A DNA stretch of 23,674 bases from positions 1 to 23,674 of IMG/VR virus record IMGVR_UViG_3300010148_000122. The stretch is one strand, 5' to 3'. Position 1 is the stretch's first letter, and the number at the start of each line of letters is the position of its first letter. The position numbers and the translations under genes are program-made. Of the stretch, positions 15,112 through 23,494 are shown piece after piece. The DNA is from a virus. The notes beneath the pieces are model-generated. The model did not search any database. It saw only the letters and a program-made list of their open reading frames with translations, and was not told the DNA's origin.

Positions 15112-17719
15112 TGCTTTTGACGAAGCATGGAACGGCTTGGAAAAAGGTTTCTTTGATTCATTTCAATCTGCTGCTGAGAACGCTCGTAGAAAGCGTGTGG
15201 AACGGAGAGCAAATGCAAGCCGATTCACAGGGGGCGACCTCGGCAGGGGGACTGAAACAGTGTCCCCTGCCCCCACCTCTCCCGGTAGCCCACCTCCCGC
15301 TACCCCTTCCGCTGATGTTGCTGCAAACATTATGCAAGCATTACGGGGGACTGACCCTTTTCAAAGCATAAGTGAATTGATGTCTAATGAACAGGCAACG
15401 CATAGAGAACAAATATCCCCCCCTCTTGAAGAAACTAAGATTGTTGAGCCTGAGCCTAACACCGTAGAGGTTGCAAACGAGACTGCTGATTATGAGCCTG
15501 TTCTTGAAAACGATACTGAGGAGGTTAGAGAGTCGAGTGAAGAGTTTAACGCAAGACTTGCAGAATTCCTCAATATCGATAATCCTGCCGAGAATCCTGA
15601 GTCCTCGATGGATATCCTTGATGAGCCTCGAATGGACCCTGAGGAATTTATACCCCCCACTATGGATATTCTTGATGAACCGGATAATTTGTCCGATGAA
15701 GATGAAGATGAAGAGATACCCATTATTGAAGAGGACAAACCCGATTTGGATGACGCAAAAAAAGATGAAATTGTTGCTAATTTAGTCGATAACTTAGGTT
15801 CTGTGGATGATCAAGATGCGGCTCTTGCAAATATCCTCGGTCTACTTCAACCTGCTACGGACCCTAAAGATGATGAAAAGACTGAGTTAGAAGAGGATGA
15901 GATACCTAATATTTTAGATGACCCTGAGGGGAAAGCCCCTGATGTAGAACAATCAAAAGACGATGCTCGTTCATTTTTTGGCTTTACTGGAAAACCATTG
16001 TCAGGTGAGTCAGGTGCTAAAGAATGGAGGAGGTTGTATGATGCTTTAGAAAGTGAGGAGTCAGGTGATTATATGACTCAAGACTTCTTTGAAGTAAAAC
16101 TTGAAATTGCGAGACACTTAAGGAATAATATTGATGATGACCTCGCTGAAGCACTCGGTGCGGATTTTGAGGACCTGTCAGATGACCTTTCAAATCTTAT
16201 ATCAGACTATAATAGCACATTGGTGAGAATGGAGGAATTAGAGGAATATACCGCCGAAGTAACAGGAGACCCGGACCCGCCAACATTTACTGAAGTAAGA
16301 GATGATAAATTAGAAAGGGAAAAAACGCAAGCGGAAACTGAAGCCGAAAAAGCCAAACAAATGGATGAACGGTTAGCGGGGATTACCGGAGAGACATCGG
16401 CCCATTTCAGCGATGATGCACAGCCATTTGACGGGCCGACTATGAAGGTATTAGTCGATATGGTAGCAAAGGTCGGAAAACTTCTTGATGGCGACGAGAC
16501 CATTCAAACCAATCAGACAAAATTTAAGAGACGAGGTACAATACCAGTCAATCTCAGTCTCAATGATGATGGAGAGATAATTGGTGCAAAAGTATTGGGC
16601 AAAAATGCCCACATTATGACAATATTAGGTTACACAAAACCTGATGCAAAGAATATAACAATTGGTGGAGAGACGCTCGTTGATGTGTATAACGAATATT
16701 ACAAAGGAAGAAAAAAACAGAACAAAAAGATAGTAGAACAGGAATTTCCAAAATTTATCTCGAATGACCCAAGGTTGTTGCCCGATTTCGACCCTGAAAA
16801 GGATTACAAATTTCAAGAAATAGGAGGTAAAGGCATGAAAGATGTTAACATAACTCAAAACCAAGCGAGTGTTATGGGTATCGATACCGATAAGTTGCGT
16901 GGGAGTGAATTTACTGATGATGTTATTTCAGAATTGCGTCACCGTGGCGGGGGGCACAGATTTGGTAAAAAGTTTAGAGGGCGAGATTATGTCAACCAAA
17001 AACTAAAACCAAGTCCTCGATTTGCAAGTGGCCCGAATGTCACAGTTAGCAGACAAACGGTAGACCCAATAGACCGAAGAATGGAAAGAGAAATGATTTT
17101 ACCAAGAGCAGAAGGCACTGGTTTAGGAGGGAGGGGCAATCCTAGGTCAATGCAAATCCTGCCTGAGCCAAATGTTTCGGTTACAATGCCGGAGTTAACA
17201 GATGGCAGGATATATGGGGCTTTGGACACTGGTTACGAAAACATGACCCCTCGAAACATATCTGATGTATTAGTAAGGCATGGACAAAAAGCGAAAGAGG
17301 GCGGTCATCAAATTAAGGCATTAGGTGGCGTCAAAGAAGTAGCGGCGTATTTTAAAAGTTTGAAAGGCACAGAAGCCCAAGCCAGTAGAGTGGGCAATCA
17401 CTCTATCGATAATAAATTGCTTCAGGTTGGTTTAAGTCACCATGATAAAGGCAGTAATAGGGAGATAAATTATCAAGGATTTGAAGAGGGTTCACCGACT
17501 GCTGAGGGTAGTGTAAGTATTCATTCTCAACATGGTTCCGTGCCTATGACCACTATTATTGCCCCGAGAGAGGATAAACTTGAGAATGTTCCTAACACAT
17601 TTATGAAGTCTAAAAACGACAATTATTCTTTGTTGCCAATGTCAATACAGATGAAAAACGATTCTCAAAACAGCGTTCAAAATAATATGAGCCTATTACC
17701 AACGGGGTGGAATCAGTAA
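15098..17719 (+). CDS. Large acidic protein with N-terminal FDEAW motif, 873 residues
   Basis: The gene overlaps the previous one by 14 bases. The N-terminus, MPADSAFDEAWNGLEKGF, carries a version of the FxxAW motif seen elsewhere in the window. Residues of about 100-300 are strongly acidic, and MDILDEP occurs twice (171-177 and 189-195). Residues of about 300-480 are helical and still acidic; 490-600 look folded (VNLSLNDDGEIIGAKVLGKN); the C-terminal third is Gly/Asn/Ser-rich with many beta-prone stretches. It has no recognised family. Its charge complements the basic 420-residue protein encoded upstream, so the two could interact or act in assembly. The stop overlaps the terminase ATG (TAATG). 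Confidence 0.82.
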   Translation: MPADSAFDEAWNGLEKGFFDSFQSAAENARRKRVERRANASRFTGGDLGRGTETVSPAPTSPGSPPPATPSADVAANIMQALRGTDPFQSISELMSNEQATHREQISPPLEETKIVEPEPNTVEVANETADYEPVLENDTEEVRESSEEFNARLAEFLNIDNPAENPESSMDILDEPRMDPEEFIPPTMDILDEPDNLSDEDEDEEIPIIEEDKPDLDDAKKDEIVANLVDNLGSVDDQDAALANILGLLQPATDPKDDEKTELEEDEIPNILDDPEGKAPDVEQSKDDARSFFGFTGKPLSGESGAKEWRRLYDALESEESGDYMTQDFFEVKLEIARHLRNNIDDDLAEALGADFEDLSDDLSNLISDYNSTLVRMEELEEYTAEVTGDPDPPTFTEVRDDKLEREKTQAETEAEKAKQMDERLAGITGETSAHFSDDAQPFDGPTMKVLVDMVAKVGKLLDGDETIQTNQTKFKRRGTIPVNLSLNDDGEIIGAKVLGKNAHIMTILGYTKPDAKNITIGGETLVDVYNEYYKGRKKQNKKIVEQEFPKFISNDPRLLPDFDPEKDYKFQEIGGKGMKDVNITQNQASVMGIDTDKLRGSEFTDDVISELRHRGGGHRFGKKFRGRDYVNQKLKPSPRFASGPNVTVSRQTVDPIDRRMEREMILPRAEGTGLGGRGNPRSMQILPEPNVSVTMPELTDGRIYGALDTGYENMTPRNISDVLVRHGQKAKEGGHQIKALGGVKEVAAYFKSLKGTEAQASRVGNHSIDNKLLQVGLSHHDKGSNREINYQGFEEGSPTAEGSVSIHSQHGSVPMTTIIAPREDKLENVPNTFMKSKNDNYSLLPMSIQMKNDSQNSVQNNMSLLPTGWNQ

Positions 17720-19137
17720 TGTCAGATAACCCCATGTTAAAGTTAACAAGTAACATTGACTTTGAGATGGGGCGTAGAGATTTCAAGTATTTTTTTGAGG
17801 ACATCTGCGGTTTTCAATTAGCAGACTTTCACAAAGAATGGTATGAAATGTCTGAAGACCATAACAAAACTTGCGTAATTGCATCCCGTGACCATGGTAA
17901 ATCTGTGTTCTACAGGTGTTACCTGCTTTGGAAAATGGCATACAATGAAGGCACTGAGGTTCTATTCTTTTCACACAGTCAACATCAGTCGATTGATCAC
18001 ATGGCGAAAATGGATGAATTGATAATGACCACGCCTGCATTGGAACACCTCAAACCAAAAAGAGGTTGGGCAAAGCAATTATTCAGGTTCACAAACAAAT
18101 CATCGATAAGAGCGATGTCGGTTGGTAAAGCAGTGCGTGGTGCTCACCCTGATATTGTAGTGTTGGACGATATATTGTCTAGTGAAGCACAGACTCAATT
18201 GAAGGCTGTTGCTCAATGGTTCTACACGGCATTGCTCCCTGTATTGCACCACACCGCACAATTGTGTATAGTAGGCACACCGTTTTCATTTACCGACCTA
18301 TATGCTGAATTGAAAGGACTTAGTGGCTACAGTGTAAAAGAATATCCAGCAATAAATGAAAAAACCGGAGACCCTCTATGGCCTGAAAGGTGGTCGTTGG
18401 ATGCACTTAACTCAAGGCGTAATGAAATGACATCCATTGCATTTACCCGAGAATATCTTTGTCAACCGCTTTCGAGTGAAGAGAGTTTGTTCCCTGAAGA
18501 GATGATTGCCAATGCGAAAGATGATTCTATTGCATTGACATATTACCCTGACCCGGATGAAAGTCTAAACTATTACATTGGGTGGGACCCTGCTATAAGT
18601 CCCGATAGAAAAGCAGACTATACCTGTATGATAGTCATAGGGATGGATGAGAACCGTCACAAGAAAATAGTGCATGTCCATCATGAGAAAGGTATGGACT
18701 TCAGCAGTCAAATAGACAAAATCATTGAATTGAATGTGCGCTTTAGCCCTGTAATTATAGAATTAGAAACTAATAACTTTGCTTTAGCATTCAAGCAGGT
18801 CTTAAATGAAGTATCAGATTTACCAGTAAAGCCTTTCAGTATGTCGAGGATGAAGAAAGAAGCATTAATTCACACACTGCAATTGCACTTTGAGCAAGGG
18901 CATTTGAAGATACCATACATGGATGAGGGGGCCACAAGGAGGCACATGAACACACTAATCACTGAATTATCGACATTTACCATGCTTGAAAATGGCCGAA
19001 TGGAGAGTTTAGGCTCTCACGACGATATGGTTATCAGTTTGGCATTGGCTGTTCAAGCCACAAAAGAATACAGGGATAACATTGTAATACTTGATTCTGA
19101 AGCGTGGAGTAAAAGGTTGGGGTGGGCTAATGTCTGA
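17719..19137 (+). CDS. Large terminase subunit (TerL), ATPase and nuclease
   Basis: The 472-residue protein has the two-domain plan of large terminases, which drive DNA into the procapsid and cut it. In the ATPase domain, the Walker A-like SRDHGKS is at 56-62, Walker B IVVLDD at 146-151 and the coupling motif VGTP at 185-188. The RNase-H-like nuclease domain has YYIGWDPA with D290, the acidic strand VIIELE with E349/E351, and the final SHDD at 433-436. Length is normal for the family. The start at ATG 17719 overlaps the previous stop (TAATG); GTG 17707 is less likely. No inteins or breaks are seen. The small subunit is not adjacent; the protein at 7238-7951 is a candidate. Confidence 0.95.
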   Translation: MSDNPMLKLTSNIDFEMGRRDFKYFFEDICGFQLADFHKEWYEMSEDHNKTCVIASRDHGKSVFYRCYLLWKMAYNEGTEVLFFSHSQHQSIDHMAKMDELIMTTPALEHLKPKRGWAKQLFRFTNKSSIRAMSVGKAVRGAHPDIVVLDDILSSEAQTQLKAVAQWFYTALLPVLHHTAQLCIVGTPFSFTDLYAELKGLSGYSVKEYPAINEKTGDPLWPERWSLDALNSRRNEMTSIAFTREYLCQPLSSEESLFPEEMIANAKDDSIALTYYPDPDESLNYYIGWDPAISPDRKADYTCMIVIGMDENRHKKIVHVHHEKGMDFSSQIDKIIELNVRFSPVIIELETNNFALAFKQVLNEVSDLPVKPFSMSRMKKEALIHTLQLHFEQGHLKIPYMDEGATRRHMNTLITELSTFTMLENGRMESLGSHDDMVISLALAVQATKEYRDNIVILDSEAWSKRLGWANV

Positions 19138-20479
19138 TTTCATAGAAGCGGTTGTGGGTGTAGAGTCATTATATGACGCATTGAAGAAACTTGACCCTAA
19201 TTACCAACATGACCCTTATGCAGCAGGAAAGAACCTTGCAAATTCTTTAGTGAACACAGCAAAACAGCGTTTATCGCAAATGAATCAAAAACAACAAGAA
19301 GCAGAACAAGAAGTGGCTGAGGCTGAGGAAAAGCAAAAAGAAACCAAGCCTAAAACGCCTGAAGCCCCAAAAACTACAAGTGCTGGTAGTCCAAGAGATG
19401 ACTCGGGTATAAGGGGGATGAAAAGTGATGAAAGCACGGCCACCCCCGCTGAGTCGGATGGTTCCGAGGTTAGCGCATCCCCTCAAGAAAAACTCCCAAT
19501 GACCAAATCTTGGTTTATTGATAACTTTGGAATGACAAGCACAGAAATGATCGAGATTCTAACAAAAGCCGAGGAATTTGGTGCTATTGACAGCATTCAG
19601 CCTTTGATTCATATGGAGAGAAAGGCGATACTAAAACAATTTGAAGGTGTTGATTCTTCATTAACTAATTCTTTGCCACTGACCGACCTTGATTATGATT
19701 TGATAAATCAAAACCCTGAACGATATAGGATTCATCTACTACAATTAGTAAAAGCGTGGACCTCATCTGATTCTGAGGATAATAAAATACGGGCGGAATC
19801 AATTTGGCGAACCCGTATAAATAAGACACAAAGCCTATCCCCAAGAGAGGCAAGCATGTTATCAAAATGTGCCGATGTTATGTATGAAAGAGGCCCAATG
19901 AATGTGGGTACATTGAAATCATATGGCATTAGTGCGCCGTCAAAAGAAATATCAAAACTCATTAAGTCACACGGTTTTCTTTACAATATCGTGAAAGCGG
20001 GGCAAGGTAAAAGAGCAGATGAAAGAAGTTTGTTCTATGATGTAGACAGGCCAACAGTATTGATAAAAAATACAGGCAGGCTAATTTCTTCTTTATTGGA
20101 CAGTGGCGGCGAATTAGGCTTAGACCCGAGAGGAGTCCCACGAATCGTATTGCCGTTTGATAGTGTTAACGCACCTGATTATGCCGATGCTATTAAGGCT
20201 GAGATGGATGTCAGCAATGTCAGGGCTGAGGGTTCTTCGTTGGTTATTGAGGGCGAGAAAGCGGTGCATAAAGCACTTGAATGGGCTTTACCCTCTCTTG
20301 GAGAAAGCAAACAAGACGGACTTTTAATGAAAAAAGCGATAGAGGGCGATATGAATGCTGGCCGGATTCTTTTGTATAATGACGCCAATCCTAACCGCCA
20401 AGTCGAGTTAATGAAAGAATGGGGCTGGTCTGTCGACAATTTTGCACAAGTATTACAAGGCGTGATGAAGAATGGCTAA
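19130..20479 (+). CDS. Unknown protein between TerL and portal, winged-helix-like, 449 residues
   Basis: The gene overlaps both neighbours by 8 bases: TerL at its start and the portal gene at its end. Residues of about 40-75 form a likely coiled coil rich in Gln/Glu. A Pro/Ser-rich linker (75-122) leads to a helical domain. Residues of about 238-290 resemble a winged helix-turn-helix (SMLSKCADVMYERGPMNVGT, then LKSYGISAPSKEISKLIKSHG). The C-terminal part mixes beta strands and helices. No family is recognised. Being locked between TerL and portal suggests a role in packaging or portal assembly, or recognition of the viral end. Confidence 0.8.
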   Translation: MSDFIEAVVGVESLYDALKKLDPNYQHDPYAAGKNLANSLVNTAKQRLSQMNQKQQEAEQEVAEAEEKQKETKPKTPEAPKTTSAGSPRDDSGIRGMKSDESTATPAESDGSEVSASPQEKLPMTKSWFIDNFGMTSTEMIEILTKAEEFGAIDSIQPLIHMERKAILKQFEGVDSSLTNSLPLTDLDYDLINQNPERYRIHLLQLVKAWTSSDSEDNKIRAESIWRTRINKTQSLSPREASMLSKCADVMYERGPMNVGTLKSYGISAPSKEISKLIKSHGFLYNIVKAGQGKRADERSLFYDVDRPTVLIKNTGRLISSLLDSGGELGLDPRGVPRIVLPFDSVNAPDYADAIKAEMDVSNVRAEGSSLVIEGEKAVHKALEWALPSLGESKQDGLLMKKAIEGDMNAGRILLYNDANPNRQVELMKEWGWSVDNFAQVLQGVMKNG

Positions 20480-22295
20480 GGAAGATGCAAAGAGGATGGA
20501 ACGCTTGTTCTCCGCAATAGGCGTAGACATGGAAAGACATCAGACTCCCGTTCCGGCTATGCCTCTTTTTTCGAGTGGTATACAAGAACCGGCTCTCCTG
20601 CAAGGGATTACAATACCAGCATTGTATGCAGCAGCGTATGAATGTGTTGTATTGAGGTCAATACTAAATCACTTGAGCGTAGAAGCATTCCGTAAAGGAT
20701 GGGGTTGGAAGGCTAACTTTGTAGTTAAATGCAGGGAATGTGATGAAGAATATCAGCAAGAGGTAGCAACTTGTATGAAATGTGGTGGCGAAGTAAGAAA
20801 AGCCGATAAACAACAAATAGAATATGCAAATACAGTGTTCAATAATAATAACAGGATGACTCAAAACTTTATTGAAGTCCTTAGAGAAATAGAGATGGAC
20901 TTAAACATTGTAGATGATGCGTATATTATTTTGACAAAAGAATACTTTATTGACCCGTCTTCAAAGTCTGCCAAGTTTTACAGAATAAAAGAAGTCACAA
21001 GAGCAGACCCTATTTTTATGCGTATTGTAGCAGATAAGCGTGGTATAAGAGGGGGCAAGCAATATACCAGTATTGTTGACCGTTCATTTAGAACATCCAA
21101 ATCTACAGATAAGTGCCCTAAGACTGGCATGGATGTAGTGCCAATACATTACATGAATCTTGCTGGCGTCGGCAATGGGCAGGTATATACTGACGATGAG
21201 GTCATACATATCAGTAAGTGGTCTCCGTCTAAACTTTACGGTAGAAGTCCTGTTGCAACAATGTGGAGGCAGGTCAATACACTCATTGCTATGGATAATT
21301 ATGTTTATTCTGCATACCAAAAGAGGAGAATGCCAAGAGGAGTAATGGTGATCAAATCTTCTAACTTAGAAACGGTAGAAAGGACTGCAAGAAATATACA
21401 GGAACATCTTGAAAGAGACCCAAATTACATACCGACTGTTGGTGTTGAAACTGAGTCGGGTAGAGGCGGTCTTGAGTATGTTCGTATGATGGACACATTG
21501 GAAGAATTACAATATATCCCAATAAAAGATGATATTCGTCAAAGGATTGCTGCTTTCTTTGGTGTGTCAAATGTATTTATGAACGATGTAACCGGAGGCG
21601 GATTAAACAACGAAGGTATGCAGATTGTTGTAAGTAATCGTTCTGTAGCCTATGCTCAGTCTATTTACAATAATGTGCTATTCCCCGCACTGGCCGAGGC
21701 CTTTTCAATAACAGAATGGCATCTCAAACTAAGTCCTCATGAAGAGGAAGATGAAATCATGAACATGCGTAGAGACGAAATGGCTATTAGAAACATGATT
21801 CAAATGAAACAGGCTGGATTTGAAGCGACCTTGCGAGACGGTATTGATGACACAATCTTGCACTTCGATTACAAACAACCCGACCCTGCTGAATTGGCAG
21901 CGGCTCAACAGGCTGCTGCGGAGGCTGCTCAAGCACAACAGGCTCAACAAGGAGGGGCTCAACAAGGAGGGGCTCAACCTGTTCAAAAAGGCGTCATATT
22001 AGAAAAAAGGTCACAGTTGGACCCAAATAGAGGTGGTAGTTTGCCTGTTCCTTCATCCGTCGCAGTGAATGATGGTAAAACAGACATCCCTGTCTTACGC
22101 ACTGTTGGCGAGGGTCAGCACGGTTCAAGAAACAGTGAAGGGAAGAGTCCAGTTAGAGTAAAAAGGCATGAGGGGGCACCTGCTGGAGCCGAATCAAAAA
22201 CAGATAAGCGTCAGGACAAAAGTGTTCAAGAGTCCATGACTGATAAAAGACTTAGTGAAATGAGTAAAAGAAAAGGCCTTGGTGGGCAATCTTGA
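20472..22295 (+). CDS. Portal protein with inserted zinc ribbon
   Basis: The 607-residue protein is a phage-type portal, the ring through which DNA enters the head and to which the tail connects. Evidence includes its position directly after TerL and the N-terminal YECVVLRSILNHLSVEAFRK. Further support is a W-x-PSKLYGRSP clip-type segment, KRRMPRGVMVI, and a late FFGVSNVFMNDVTGGGLNNE motif followed by SNRSVAYAQ. Residues 87-104 form CxxC-x10-CxxC, a zinc ribbon not found in most portals. The last 100 residues are Gln/Ala/Gly-rich, then basic, and include a 5-residue repeat (GAQQG) encoded by a 15-base tandem duplication. The tail is probably disordered. Confidence 0.92.
   Translation: MAKEDAKRMERLFSAIGVDMERHQTPVPAMPLFSSGIQEPALLQGITIPALYAAAYECVVLRSILNHLSVEAFRKGWGWKANFVVKCRECDEEYQQEVATCMKCGGEVRKADKQQIEYANTVFNNNNRMTQNFIEVLREIEMDLNIVDDAYIILTKEYFIDPSSKSAKFYRIKEVTRADPIFMRIVADKRGIRGGKQYTSIVDRSFRTSKSTDKCPKTGMDVVPIHYMNLAGVGNGQVYTDDEVIHISKWSPSKLYGRSPVATMWRQVNTLIAMDNYVYSAYQKRRMPRGVMVIKSSNLETVERTARNIQEHLERDPNYIPTVGVETESGRGGLEYVRMMDTLEELQYIPIKDDIRQRIAAFFGVSNVFMNDVTGGGLNNEGMQIVVSNRSVAYAQSIYNNVLFPALAEAFSITEWHLKLSPHEEEDEIMNMRRDEMAIRNMIQMKQAGFEATLRDGIDDTILHFDYKQPDPAELAAAQQAAAEAAQAQQAQQGGAQQGGAQPVQKGVILEKRSQLDPNRGGSLPVPSSVAVNDGKTDIPVLRTVGEGQHGSRNSEGKSPVRVKRHEGAPAGAESKTDKRQDKSVQESMTDKRLSEMSKRKGLGGQS
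21942..21971 (+). repeat. 15-base tandem duplication in the portal gene
   Basis: The unit GCTCAACAAGGAGGG occurs twice in direct succession (21942-21956 and 21957-21971). It keeps the reading frame and lengthens the disordered Gln/Gly-rich tail by five residues. It probably arose by slippage. Confidence 0.85.
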
Positions 22296-22317
22296 ATAAG
22301 TAGATTAACATGGGCAT

Positions 22318-22323
22318 AGGTGA
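22318..22323 (+). promoter_or_regulatory. Shine-Dalgarno AGGTGA before ATG 22330
   Basis: AGGTGA lies six bases before ATG 22330, in the 34-base gap after the portal gene. It supports independent initiation for the gene that follows, unlike the overlapping starts elsewhere. Confidence 0.6.
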
Positions 22324-22329
22324 GCGCAG

Positions 22330-22692
22330 ATGACAGAATCATTCGGAAATTTTGAAATAATTGAAAAAATGCAGCCGATGGCAAGAAGGGCCATTTCTCA
22401 GATAGAGGCTATGGAGCAAGCAATCTTACAGAACAATCGAGCAGACATTGAAAAATATATTGTAGAGGCCGAGAATGCAATTTCTCATTTGAAGTCTGAT
22501 TTAGAATTGCATGACAGACTGCAAAAAGCATTAGGCGCACAAAGAGCAGATGAGACTACCATTAGAAAAGGTAATATCCAAGAATTTCATCACACCGATT
22601 CAGATTATGCAGGAACCGAACAAGGCGTAGTATTGGGCGTTTCTCGCAAAGGCCGCACTACTGAAGTATTCAGGCCGCACCGTGTATTCTAA
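22330..22692 (+). CDS. Small helical protein after the portal, 120 residues
   Basis: Residues of about 10-75 form a long helical, coiled-coil-like region (IEKMQPMARRAISQIEAMEQ, later SHLKSDLELHDRLQKALG). The C-terminus is short and basic. Genes just downstream of portals often encode scaffolding or head-completion proteins, and the coiled coil fits that, but no family is recognised. AGGTGA at 22318-22323 sets the start. Confidence 0.78.
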   Translation: MTESFGNFEIIEKMQPMARRAISQIEAMEQAILQNNRADIEKYIVEAENAISHLKSDLELHDRLQKALGAQRADETTIRKGNIQEFHHTDSDYAGTEQGVVLGVSRKGRTTEVFRPHRVF

Positions 22693-22699
22693 GGAGTGA
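22693..22699 (+). promoter_or_regulatory. Shine-Dalgarno GGAGTGA before ATG 22705
   Basis: GGAGTGA, a close match to the complement of the 16S rRNA 3' end, lies five bases upstream of ATG 22705. It contains the GTG at 22696, so that GTG is not the start. Confidence 0.65.
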
Positions 22700-22704
22700 A
22701 CAAT

Positions 22705-23166
22705 ATGTGGCACGATGATGGCTCAGCAAATCTACCATTAATTGGTAATAGATTTAGGGCTGAGGGCCAACATTTCAATGGCATGATTACTAAACAGACA
22801 ATGGAAATGATGCCTCAACAAGGCAGTCCAAAGTCTGCATTAGGTGACGCAATTGATGAATTAGATGCAATGGTGCAAGCATTAGGGAGTCGAGCAGATT
22901 CTGTAAACAGTTTGTTGTCTCAAGCAAGAGCAACTAACATAGACCCTGATGTTACAATGGCAATGATGCAAGATGTGGAAAAATTTAGAGGAGCACTCCT
23001 GAGTTTAACTCCTTTATTGAACGGCATTCGATCAATGCACATGAATTTGGTTCAACACGGACCCGCAACTCCAATGATGCCTGACCCTATGATGGCAGCG
23101 GCACAACAACAGGCCCCTATGAATATGCCTCCGGCAGACCAAATGGCGCAGCAGGGGGGCATGTGA
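22705..23166 (+). CDS. Unknown helical protein with Met/Pro/Gln-rich tail, 153 residues
   Basis: Residues of about 45-115 are helical (LGDAIDELDAMVQALGSRAD, then VTMAMMQDVEKFRGALLSLT). The last 35 residues are Met/Pro/Gln/Ala-rich and probably disordered. The start is set by GGAGTGA at 22693-22699. No family is recognised; placement after the portal suggests a head-assembly or scaffolding-type protein. Confidence 0.78.
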   Translation: MWHDDGSANLPLIGNRFRAEGQHFNGMITKQTMEMMPQQGSPKSALGDAIDELDAMVQALGSRADSVNSLLSQARATNIDPDVTMAMMQDVEKFRGALLSLTPLLNGIRSMHMNLVQHGPATPMMPDPMMAAAQQQAPMNMPPADQMAQQGGM

Positions 23167-23167
23167 G

Positions 23168-23494
23168 ATGGCCGATGAGAAACAAGCAGAAATCGATTTG
23201 ATGAAGTCTATGGTTGACAAAATCAGTGCGTTAGAGCATCGAATTTCCAGTCTTGAACAGAATAATAACATACTTACTAAATCTTTACAGGACCCTGAGG
23301 TAATGATGAAAAAGGCAGGTTGGATGAAATTTACTACACCTGTTGCAGATGAAGCATTTGACCCGCTTCAAAGAGACATTGGGGAACAGAATTTTGACTC
23401 TCCTTTCAAGGGAAGTGGCGATGTATTTCAGAAGTCTCGCTTTGATGAGTTAGAAGAGTGGAAAGCGGCAGAAAGGTCGGTGACAAAGCAATGA
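23168..23494 (+). CDS. Small coiled-coil protein, 108 residues
   Basis: Residues of about 5-42 show a heptad pattern (IDLMKSMVDKISALEHRISS, LEQNNNILTKSL), so a coiled coil is likely. The rest is charged and has few hydrophobic residues. It follows the previous stop by one base, and its own stop overlaps the next start as ATGA. It is a candidate scaffolding or head-accessory protein; no family is recognised. Confidence 0.78.
   Translation: MADEKQAEIDLMKSMVDKISALEHRISSLEQNNNILTKSLQDPEVMMKKAGWMKFTTPVADEAFDPLQRDIGEQNFDSPFKGSGDVFQKSRFDELEEWKAAERSVTKQ

Noticed and set aside
15490-15738. Minus-strand Ser-rich open frame
   Set aside because: It mirrors the acidic Asp/Glu repeats of the 873-residue gene and has no independent support.
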